Assembly (NCBI GenBank): GCA_900199655.1
Contig: FZRE01000007.1
Span: forward strand, 4,553 to 68,552
Source of the DNA: Prevotellaceae bacterium KH2P17
Lineage (GTDB): Bacteria > Bacteroidota > Bacteroidia > Bacteroidales > Bacteroidaceae
DNA: 64,000 nt
Direction of reading: 5' to 3'
Position numbers and translations under genes: made by a program. Every line of letters starts with the position of its first letter. The first letter of the stretch is position 1. Shown here piece after piece: positions 35,943 to 43,166 of this stretch. The notes beneath the pieces were generated by a model. That model did no database searches, was not told the DNA's origin, and saw only the letters and a program-made list of their open reading frames with translations.

Positions 35943-38900
35943 TTAAAATCCCAAATTAAGTGTAAAGGCTATTGTACGCTCTACTGGATAGCCATATCCT
36001 ACAGTAGAAGAGTTCTCGGGGTCAAGACCATATTTCGTAGACTTTGATATGGTAAAGATATTCTGACCAGACACACCTACTCTGATCTTCGACAGCCAAG
36101 CAACTCTCTTAAGTAAGCTGTACTTCAAATCGTAGCTTAACTGGAAATCTTTCATACGAAGATAGGCACCATTCACAAGCCAAAAGTCGCTTGTCTGATA
36201 GTTATTATTGGCATTCAGTCCAGTATTAGACATCAAACGTGGATATTGACCGTTGGTATTAGATGGTGTCCAGTAATCCGTCTGATAATCATAGATGACC
36301 GGAAGCGAGCCAGCCTGGCCTGTCTGCATAGATGCCGACCCCGATATATACATATCGAAAGCTGTAGATCCTTGGAACAATGCACCTAAACTGAAACCTT
36401 TGTAACTTAAATTGATATTAACACCAAACTGGCCACGCGGATAACTATTCTTACCAAGGCGGCGCATGTCGTCACTGGTAATTCGTCCATCACCGTTTGC
36501 ATCCTCATATTTAATATCTCCTGCCGTCATATATCCAGAGTTATAAGCACTGACTATTCCGACGCTATTATAAACATCTTCGACACTTGTATAATAGCCT
36601 AAATTATGCAGCATAGTCCCATAATAGCCTTTCTGTTGCTGACTACGTACATACGGATTCATATATGATGTTTCACTCTCGCTTTCATCCAAGGCCCATA
36701 ACTGGTCAAAGAAAGTGAAGTTGGTAGAGATATCGTACTTCAAGGCACCAATGTTACTACGCCAACCCAACTGGATTTCGAAACCTGCACGGCGGAACTC
36801 ACTTCTTGACTTAACTTTTGGCATTGCCACACCAAGTGCAGTATTCAGATAACTTTGGCCCGAAGGAGACACAAGATATCCCTTAGTTGAATAGTAGAAG
36901 TAGTCGAACTGGCCATAAAGACGATTATTAAGAGAAGAAAAGTCGAAACCAAAATCGGTTTGCTTTGTAGTATACCAAGTTAGATCGGGTGATGCAAGAT
37001 TTCCTTCTGTAAATCCAGCGGCATACTCTCCATTAACAACATAGGCTTGTGGGTTAAGACTGTAGGCCGTAAGATAAGCAAAACGCCCGGCACTTGAATC
37101 CAATCCAGTTTCTCCATACGAAGCTCGGAACTTTAGGGAATTCAAAATATTGCGTTCTACTAACGGCTTCATAAATTTTTCCTCGGTAACTACCCAACCG
37201 ATCGAGCCACTGAAAAAGGCTCCCCAACGCTTGCCGGGTGCAAAATAATCGGAACCGTCGTACCTCAGGCTGGCTTCTGCATAATATTTATTGGCATAGT
37301 TATATTTAGCCTGTCCAATCCATGCAGCACGTCCCAACTCTGCTTCACTTCCGTCGTTTTTCATCGTGTTGGCAGAACCTACACCCATTTGGTCGATACT
37401 GAATTCATAGTTCTCACGTTGACTCCAATAAGTTTCTCCTTTTTCATAATACTGCTCAAAACCGGCCAATGCCGAAACATGGTGCAAACCAAATTCTCGG
37501 GCATATTCCACGAAAGCCTGATTGGTAAAGGCATATCCGGTAGAAGAACTGTGATAAAGCAAAGGTTTATTGCCAACGAGTGGTTCTGTAGAATCCCAGT
37601 CATACTTCGGACTATCCTTGCGCCATTGCTTACTGGTCGAAGAATAGTATCTATAATCGCTTGCTACACGCACCTTTAGTCCCTGTACCCAAGGAACTCC
37701 CCATATTAATTCGCCCTTACCATTGATTACATTCATCTTATTACGGTTGTAACCATTACCTGAAGCGGTCTCTGCGACGGGATTATCATTCAGATTGTAA
37801 GGCAATCCATACAAGTTCACACCAGGAGAGAGCGGGGACTTATCGTTGATATGTGAGAAGATATGGTAATAGCTACTGGCCGTTGATGAATAAGGGTGTG
37901 TATTTATTTGAACGTAGCCGTCTAATGCAGCATTAATTTGCAAATTGATAGAACTAATCAGAGAGGATTCCGCTAATCTGAAGTTAGTCCGTTTCATATA
38001 GTGGTTATTGTTTTTGTAGAGGGAGTTCTGATAGATATGACCCAGTGAGGCATAGTAATGATGATTCTCGCTACCGCCAGTCAGTCTTGCCGCATGTTTT
38101 GTTTGCGGAGCCCAGTCGTTGAGCACCAATTTACGCCAATTCGTATTGTTATATGTCTGCGGTTGAGATCCGTCTCTCATAGCTTGAATAGCTTCGGCGC
38201 TGTAAACCTCGTCCAGTCCGTCGTTCTTTCGTGCAATGTTGCCATACTCGGCACGCTCGTATGAGTTCAGAGGTTCGGGCCAAATACTGGGTTGCGCATA
38301 GCTCTGATTGAAATCATACTCAATGCTTACCTTGCCAGCCTTACCTTGTTTGGTAGTAACCTGCACGATGCCGTTGGTAGCACGCGAACCATAGACTGCA
38401 GTTGCCGAAGCGTCTTTAAGTATAGACATACTTTCAATGTCATCTGCACTAAGGTTGACAAAGTCCTGTTCCGAGCGCACCACTCCATCAATTACATACA
38501 AAGGTGTACCTCCACCACGTATGCTGATATTTGGTGTTGAATTAACACCGCCGCCGCTGGCTTTGATTATCATACCCGGAGACCTACCAGCCAGTCCTTG
38601 GGCAATGTTTGTAACCGGAATATTAGATATTTGATCGGTCTTAACAGTGGACACTGACGAGATCAAGTCTCTACGTGTACTACTACCATAACCAACTACT
38701 ATGATTTCATTCAAATTCTGACTGTCAACATTCATAGCAACATCCATATTTCCCCCATTGGCAGACAAAACTTTTGTCTGATAGCCAACATAGGAGATTT
38801 CTAAAGTTGAGCCTATTGGTGCGTCAATAGAGAACTTTCCATCAACATCTGTTACAACGCCGCCCGAAACTCCTTTTACACGCACAGTGGCGCCAATAAT

Positions 38901-39290
38901 GGGTTCTCCGTTCTCGTCAGATACTTTGCCTGATATGCGCTGATTCGATGATTGTTGACGACTATCATTAGTCTCCATTTTGTCCGTAATAACAATAGAC
39001 TTCTCTGATACGATGCTGTACTTCAGGCTGCGGCCTTTGAGCGCCTCGTTGAGAACAGAGGGAACGGAAGCCTTGGTGTGGTTCAGCGTGATGTCGCTGC
39101 GGTTGTCTATCAGACCCGAGCGATAAGAGAACCGATAGGTCGTCTGGCTTTCGATTGCTTTAAACACTTGCTTCAGCGAAGCGTTTTTCATGTGAATGCT
39201 GACAGTTTGGTTTTGCGCACCGGCTCCAGCCCAGCAGACGCACAACAGCAGCACTAACAGATGGTACTTTAGACTTTTGTGTACTTTCAT
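35943..39290 (-). CDS. SusC-like TonB-dependent transporter with STN domain (PUL 3)
   Basis: A 1115-residue outer-membrane importer. The order is signal peptide (about 1-26, ending GAGAQ), STN domain (about 27-100: TVSIHMKNASLKQVFKAIES; DITLNHTKASVPSVLNEALK), carboxypeptidase-regulatory-like domain (ISGKVSDENGEPIIGATVRV), plug (LNEIIVVGYGSSTRRDLISS; TPLYVIDGVVRSEQDF; ILKDASATAVYGSRATNG) and barrel ending in IAFTLNLGF. The start at 39290 gives the signal peptide; the longer frame begins 20 codons upstream and is not supported. The STN domain pairs it with the FecR and ECF genes just upstream on the same strand. Confidence 0.95.
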   Translation of the reverse strand: MKVHKSLKYHLLVLLLCVCWAGAGAQNQTVSIHMKNASLKQVFKAIESQTTYRFSYRSGLIDNRSDITLNHTKASVPSVLNEALKGRSLKYSIVSEKSIVITDKMETNDSRQQSSNQRISGKVSDENGEPIIGATVRVKGVSGGVVTDVDGKFSIDAPIGSTLEISYVGYQTKVLSANGGNMDVAMNVDSQNLNEIIVVGYGSSTRRDLISSVSTVKTDQISNIPVTNIAQGLAGRSPGMIIKASGGGVNSTPNISIRGGGTPLYVIDGVVRSEQDFVNLSADDIESMSILKDASATAVYGSRATNGIVQVTTKQGKAGKVSIEYDFNQSYAQPSIWPEPLNSYERAEYGNIARKNDGLDEVYSAEAIQAMRDGSQPQTYNNTNWRKLVLNDWAPQTKHAARLTGGSENHHYYASLGHIYQNSLYKNNNHYMKRTNFRLAESSLISSINLQINAALDGYVQINTHPYSSTASSYYHIFSHINDKSPLSPGVNLYGLPYNLNDNPVAETASGNGYNRNKMNVINGKGELIWGVPWVQGLKVRVASDYRYYSSTSKQWRKDSPKYDWDSTEPLVGNKPLLYHSSSTGYAFTNQAFVEYAREFGLHHVSALAGFEQYYEKGETYWSQRENYEFSIDQMGVGSANTMKNDGSEAELGRAAWIGQAKYNYANKYYAEASLRYDGSDYFAPGKRWGAFFSGSIGWVVTEEKFMKPLVERNILNSLKFRASYGETGLDSSAGRFAYLTAYSLNPQAYVVNGEYAAGFTEGNLASPDLTWYTTKQTDFGFDFSSLNNRLYGQFDYFYYSTKGYLVSPSGQSYLNTALGVAMPKVKSRSEFRRAGFEIQLGWRSNIGALKYDISTNFTFFDQLWALDESESETSYMNPYVRSQQQKGYYGTMLHNLGYYTSVEDVYNSVGIVSAYNSGYMTAGDIKYEDANGDGRITSDDMRRLGKNSYPRGQFGVNINLSYKGFSLGALFQGSTAFDMYISGSASMQTGQAGSLPVIYDYQTDYWTPSNTNGQYPRLMSNTGLNANNNYQTSDFWLVNGAYLRMKDFQLSYDLKYSLLKRVAWLSKIRVGVSGQNIFTISKSTKYGLDPENSSTVGYGYPVERTIAFTLNLGF

Positions 39291-39360
39291 ATAATAATGC
39301 TTAATTAAAAAAGGTTGGTTAGTATTTCTCTGATTTATAGGTATAGACAACCCGACGGGG

Positions 39361-39368
39361 CAAAAGTA
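39361..39368 (-). promoter_or_regulatory. Possible -7 element upstream of PUL 3 SusC
   Basis: TACTTTTG on the minus strand fits TAnnTTTG and lies about 70 bases before the SusC start. A TTTG lies 23 bases further upstream, which is longer than usual. TATAAATCAG (complement of 39330-39339), also found before the PUL 1 SusC, lies downstream of it. Confidence 0.35.
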
Positions 39369-39409
39369 CCGAAGAAAATGCAGGTTTCCGACAAAAAAAA
39401 CGATGGCTG

Positions 39410-40384
39410 CTATCTGGCAGTCATCGTTACGTATTGCCCGCTTTGGGTGTGCTTGAGGTGGAACGACTCGCTGATAATGACCAGCGCCTCGTGCAGATTG
39501 TCGGTCGGAAGCGTGCCCGTGAAGTTGCCCATCCGGTCCTTGTCTTTCACCACGAAGCGCACTCCGTACACGTTCTGCAGCCGGGCCAGCACGCTTGCCA
39601 GCGGCACATCGGTAAACACCAGTTGGCTGGTCTGCCAGGCTCTCACGTCGGCTATGTCCGTATCGGCATTCACCCTGATTTTGCCCGTGGCATAGTCGAG
39701 CACGGCGGTCTGCCCGGGCAGGAGCTGAACATGCTCGTGGGTGAGCAGCGAGGTGAACTCTACGTGGCCCTCCTCGAGCGTGAGTTCGGCCGATTTCATC
39801 GTGTTGCGGGCCGAGAGGTTGAACTTGGTGCCCAGCACCTTTACCTCCAGCCTGTCGGCTGATATGATGAAGGGGCAGTCTTTGTTCTTACTTACAGTGA
39901 AGTAGGCCTCGCCCCCGAAGCTGATGCGCCGTTCGCTCTTGCTGTACAGCTTGGGTGTGTAAACCAGCCGCGAGTCGTAGTTCAGCATGGCTGTAGTGCC
40001 GTCGGGCAGGGTTACGGTGGCTTTTTCGCCCTTGCCGGTGTTAAAGGTTATGACATCCGAACCCAGCTTGCTGTTCTCCTTATATAAATAAAGAGTAGAG
40101 AACAGCAGCAGGGGCAGCAGCACTGCAGCCGCTATCTTGAAGTACCTGAAGAACACAAAAGCGGCATGGCCGCGTGTGGCGGCAATCCTGTCTTCTATGT
40201 TATCCTTCATGCGCTCCACGGTTTCGCCGCTCACGCTGCCGTCGGGTATCTGTCCGTCCATCCAGTGCCGGCGGAGCGAAGCGCCCAAGTCCTCGTCGTT
40301 CATTGCGTTCACCTCGTCTTTCAGTTGTACGAGTTCGGCGCGCGTAAGGTTGTTATCTCTATATCGTTGTTCCAGATTATCCAT
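39410..40384 (-). CDS. FecR-family anti-sigma factor (PUL 3)
   Basis: A 324-residue inner-membrane anti-sigma factor. It has a cytoplasmic N-terminal domain (about 1-80), one membrane helix (about 84-103, IAAAVLLPLLLFSTLYLY), a FecR domain (VTLPDGTTAMLNYDSRLVYT; FGGEAYFTVSKNKDCPFII) and a DUF4974 domain (about 245-324). ATG at 40384 was preferred over an upstream GTG. It lies between the ECF sigma gene and SusC3, all on the same strand, so it should relay the STN signal of SusC3. Confidence 0.93.
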   Translation of the reverse strand: MDNLEQRYRDNNLTRAELVQLKDEVNAMNDEDLGASLRRHWMDGQIPDGSVSGETVERMKDNIEDRIAATRGHAAFVFFRYFKIAAAVLLPLLLFSTLYLYKENSKLGSDVITFNTGKGEKATVTLPDGTTAMLNYDSRLVYTPKLYSKSERRISFGGEAYFTVSKNKDCPFIISADRLEVKVLGTKFNLSARNTMKSAELTLEEGHVEFTSLLTHEHVQLLPGQTAVLDYATGKIRVNADTDIADVRAWQTSQLVFTDVPLASVLARLQNVYGVRFVVKDKDRMGNFTGTLPTDNLHEALVIISESFHLKHTQSGQYVTMTAR

Positions 40385-40443
40385 TTGCCTGTTGTTTACT
40401 TGTATTGACACTCCGTACCGTCAAAAAGTACCGCCGGCCCCTG

Positions 40444-41010
40444 TTAATTTAATAAAAACAGCAGTTCCAGCAGCGGCGACACGTAACCTAACTTCTCTCT
40501 GAGCGCCTTCAGCCCGAGCGAGAGCTGGTTCTTGACCGTTTGCTCGCTCAGGTTCAGCTCCCGGGCTATGTCCTTGTTGCCCATGCCCTCCATGCGCGAG
40601 AGCTGCACCACCCGCTGTTGGGTGGCCGGCAGGGTACGTAGCACCCTGTGCAGGCGGGCCACAAACTCGTCGTACTCTACCTGCAGGGCCGCATCCTCGC
40701 TGCCGGCGCTGTTCTGGAAGTCGACAAATTCCTCGTATTCCGGCGAGTTGAGCCGGCGACGGTAGGCGTTGATGACCAGATGGCGCGACATGATGAAGAG
40801 CAGCGACTTGAGGCTTTCCTCCTGCCGGATGCTCTTGCGCAACGTCCACAGCCGTACGAACACATCCTCCACTATCTCCTCGGCGTCCTCTGCCTGCTTG
40901 CAGTATTGCAGGCAGTAGGCGTACAGACGCTTGGCATACAGGCGGTAGATGCTGTCAAAGGCACGGTGGGAGCCTGCTTTAAGGTCGCTGATGAGTTGTT
41001 TCTCCGGCAT
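40444..41010 (-). CDS. ECF-type RNA polymerase sigma factor (PUL 3)
   Basis: A 188-residue ECF sigma factor. Region 2 is seen in RAFDSIYRLYAKRLYAYCLQ, AEEIVEDVFVRLWTLRKS and LKSLLFIMSRHLVINAYR. Region 4 is seen in LPATQQRVVQLSRMEGMGNK, DIARELNLSEQTVKNQLSLG and LKALREKLG. It heads the minus-strand set sigma, FecR, SusC, SusD, lipoprotein, GH89. Its promoter lies in a 14-bp inverted repeat that begins only a few bases before the start codon. The same promoter and first codons are duplicated before the sulfatase gene. Confidence 0.95.
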   Translation of the reverse strand: MPEKQLISDLKAGSHRAFDSIYRLYAKRLYAYCLQYCKQAEDAEEIVEDVFVRLWTLRKSIRQEESLKSLLFIMSRHLVINAYRRRLNSPEYEEFVDFQNSAGSEDAALQVEYDEFVARLHRVLRTLPATQQRVVQLSRMEGMGNKDIARELNLSEQTVKNQLSLGLKALREKLGYVSPLLELLFLLN

Positions 41011-41109
41011 TCAAAAAAAGTGTATCTTCGGCATATACGTATGCAAAGATACACTTTTTATTCTTTCGCGGCACACTTCTTCCGCTTTATTTCGCCTGCC
41101 CCAGCCAAA
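40993..41109. repeat. Direct repeat flanking the sulfatase gene, right-hand (sigma) copy
   Basis: About 117 bases align without gaps to 42769-42885. The shared block covers the first codons of the sigma gene, the inverted repeat with the promoter, and ACTTCTTCCGCTTTATTTCG. Confidence 0.75.
41015..41059 (-). promoter_or_regulatory. Inverted repeat and promoter of the PUL 3 sigma gene
   Basis: AAAAAGTGTATCTT (41015-41028) and AAGATACACTTTTT (41046-41059) are perfect 14-bp arms. On the minus strand the outer arm carries TATCTTTG (41044-41051), a -7 element about 34 bases before the ATG. The transcript would start within the loop and contain one arm only. Confidence 0.65.
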
Positions 41110-41157
41110 CTGCCAGTGGGCAACCCGGGCCCTAACTGCTACCTCCGGCCGGCCGGC

Positions 41158-42711
41158 TCAGGGCTGCTTGGCGCGTTCGCTGCGCAGTATCTCCTGCATT
41201 TCATGCACTACCGAAGGATTCTGAGGCGCCACGTTGTCCTTCTCGTAGGGCTCTTTGGCCATGTCGTAGAGCTGGGGCAAGGGGCTGTTGCCGGTCTCTA
41301 TCTTCGGCCCCCACGTAATCATGGCGGGGCCGTTGTTAGGTTCGATGTACTTCCACCGCGGTGTACGGACGGAGAGGACATGCGCATTGGACTGCTCGAT
41401 GACGTATTGGCGGCCCCCGCCCTCGCGCCCCAGCAGGGCCTCCAGACAGCTGGTGCCGTCGGGATTGGCGTTTCGCGGAACCACGGCATGGATGAGCGAG
41501 CCGAACGACGACATGAAGTCTATCTGGCTGATGAGTGCATGAGACTCCTGCCCGCCCCTTATCTGCGCGGGCCAACGCACGATGAGCGGAACCGCCGTGC
41601 CACCTTCGAAGGCGCTGTACTTGTTTCCGCGCAGCGGCCCTGCAGGCTTGTGGCCCTGCAGCAGCTCCTCGGCGCGGTCTGCGTAGCCGTCGTCAACAAC
41701 GGGGCCGTTGTCGCTCGTCAGCACCACCAGCGTGTTATCGGCCAGCCCCAAACGGTCGAGTGTCTCCATGATGCGCCCTACCGACCAGTCGAACTGCACG
41801 ATGGCGTCGCCCCGCAGGCCCATGACGTTGTGCCCGCGGAAGCGTTCGTGCGGGAAGCGGGGCACGTGGATGTCATTTGTGGCAAAGTAGAGGAAGAACG
41901 GCTGCTGCCGGTTGGCCTCGATGAAGCGCACGGCATGGGCCACGATGGAGTCGGCTATGTTCTCGTCCTTCCACAAGGCGCGCCCTCCCCCCTTCATGTA
42001 GCCGATGCGACTGATGCCGTTCACGATGGCCATGTCGTGCCCGTGGCTGGGCTTGAGGTTGTAAAGCAGCTCCGGGTTGGCCTTTCCGGTGGGCTCGCCC
42101 GCGAAGTTCTGTCTGTAACTGACCTGTATGGGAGCCTGCGGGTCGTAGTTGGCAACGGCGCCGTTCTCTATGAACACGCACGGCACACGGTCGGCCGTGG
42201 CGGCCATGATGTATGAGTAATCGAACCCCAGGTCGCCCAGAGCGGCCGGCAGCGGGGCGTTCCAGTCCTGCTCTCCCGTCTTGTCGCCCAGCCCCAGGTG
42301 CCATTTGCCCACGGCGGCGGTGGCATATCCGCGGCTCTTGAACATGTCGGCCAGGGTGTATTGCTCCGGTCTGATAATCATGCCCGCATCGCCCGCGGCA
42401 ATGTCTGTGTCCTTCCGCCGCCACGGGTACTGCCCCGTGAGCAGGCCGTAGCGCGAGGGCGTGCTCGTGGCAGCTGCCGCATGGCAGTCGGTAAAGCGTA
42501 TGCCGCCCGCGGCCAGGCGGTTCACGTTCGGCGTTGCTACATTCCGGGCGCCGTAGCACTGCAGGTCGCCGTAGCCCACGTCGTCAGCCAGTATGACGAT
42601 TACATTGGGTCTCCCGCCGTCCTCCAGCTTGCCCCCGGCGGCTTGTGCAGCCATAGCCTGGCTCACGGCAGGTGCCAGAATGGCGGACAATAGCAATTCT
42701 TTCTGTTTCAT
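41158..42711 (-). CDS. Ser-type S1-family sulfatase
   Basis: A 517-residue exported sulfatase that hydrolyses sulfate esters on glycans. A signal peptide (about 1-22, ending AMAAQA) precedes the metal-binding RPNVIVILADDVGYGDLQCY. The active-site motif is S83-T-P-S-R followed by YGLLTG, so the formylglycine precursor is serine, not cysteine. Further family segments are VGKWHLGLGD, FFLYFATNDIHVPRFP, VLTSDNGPV and LRGNKYSAFEGGTAVPLIV. Maturation needs an anaerobic sulfatase-maturating enzyme (anSME), which is not in this window. The frame is open upstream to 42786, where the residues MPSKQL copy the start of the sigma gene; 42711 was chosen because it gives a signal peptide. The gene is bracketed by direct repeats. 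The substrate cannot be read from sequence. Confidence 0.9.
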   Translation of the reverse strand: MKQKELLLSAILAPAVSQAMAAQAAGGKLEDGGRPNVIVILADDVGYGDLQCYGARNVATPNVNRLAAGGIRFTDCHAAAATSTPSRYGLLTGQYPWRRKDTDIAAGDAGMIIRPEQYTLADMFKSRGYATAAVGKWHLGLGDKTGEQDWNAPLPAALGDLGFDYSYIMAATADRVPCVFIENGAVANYDPQAPIQVSYRQNFAGEPTGKANPELLYNLKPSHGHDMAIVNGISRIGYMKGGGRALWKDENIADSIVAHAVRFIEANRQQPFFLYFATNDIHVPRFPHERFRGHNVMGLRGDAIVQFDWSVGRIMETLDRLGLADNTLVVLTSDNGPVVDDGYADRAEELLQGHKPAGPLRGNKYSAFEGGTAVPLIVRWPAQIRGGQESHALISQIDFMSSFGSLIHAVVPRNANPDGTSCLEALLGREGGGRQYVIEQSNAHVLSVRTPRWKYIEPNNGPAMITWGPKIETGNSPLPQLYDMAKEPYEKDNVAPQNPSVVHEMQEILRSERAKQP

Positions 42712-42768
42712 ATACTTTTTGTTGTTCATGCTCTTAGCTGTCGCGTAGGTTCGGGTTAAAGTGCCGTT

Positions 42769-42885
42769 GAGTTGCTTTGATGGCATTCAGAAAAAGTGTA
42801 TCTTCGGCATTCACGCATGCAAAGATACACTTTTTCCGTCGTTGCCACCCACTTCTTCCGCTTTATTTCGCCAGCACCGCCCAAA
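42769..42885. repeat. Direct repeat flanking the sulfatase gene, left-hand copy
   Basis: Copy of 40993-41109, including GGCATTCAGAAAAAGTGTAT and the start codon context of the sigma gene. It places a duplicate sigma-type promoter in front of the sulfatase gene. Confidence 0.75.
42791..42835 (-). promoter_or_regulatory. Inverted repeat and promoter before the sulfatase gene
   Basis: The arms at 42791-42804 and 42822-42835 are identical to those before the sigma gene, while the 17-base loop differs. TATCTTTG is at 42820-42827 on the minus strand. Confidence 0.6.
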
Positions 42886-43006
42886 CAGCCTGTGGCAGGG
42901 CGTTGCGAAAGAGGTGGCGTTCAAGGCCTTTGAAGGATAGCTTCAAGGCCCTTGAAGGATGCCTTCAGGCGCCTTGAAGCATATATCCGCCGCGGCAGGG
43001 GGTGCC
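42828..43006. repeat. About 178-bp intergenic repeat, copy B
   Basis: Nearly identical to 48318-48496. It contains GTTGCCACCCACTTCTTCCG, TGTGGCAGGGCG and a tandem of hairpin units (TTGAAGGATAGCTTCAAGG, CTTGAAGGATGCCTTCAGG, CTTGAAGCATATATCCG), ending GGCAGGGGGTGCC. The left part overlaps the direct repeat at 42769-42885. No coding function is evident. Confidence 0.85.
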
Positions 43007-43100
43007 TGTTTACGCTTTCACAAACATTTTTTGGGCCTGCTGCAAAGTTGAGAGGCATGAGTATGGAAGCCATTTTCTCAATAGCAAACAGTACAGATAC

Positions 43101-43140
43101 AAGAAAGGACTATGACGATTGCTCGTCATAGTCCTTTCTT
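43101..43140 (-). terminator. Terminator of the PUL 4 SusC/SusD operon
   Basis: AAGAAAGGACTATGACGA and TCGTCATAGTCCTTTCTT form a perfect 18-bp stem with a four-base loop, 27 bases after the SusD stop. The arm ends are T/A-rich, so it could work in both directions. Confidence 0.9.
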
Positions 43141-43166
43141 ATATTAAGCTAACAACCTGTTAGAGG

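Noticed and set aside
41015..41059. Invertible (phase-variable) promoter before the sigma gene
   Set aside because: The promoter lies inside an arm, and the segment between the arms is only 17 bases; classic invertible promoters sit between arms 100 bases or more apart. No invertase gene is near.
40648..42216. 522-codon plus-strand open frame across the ECF sigma and sulfatase genes
   Set aside because: It is antisense to two clear genes, has no recognisable domain or signal, and long antisense frames are expected in GC-rich coding DNA.
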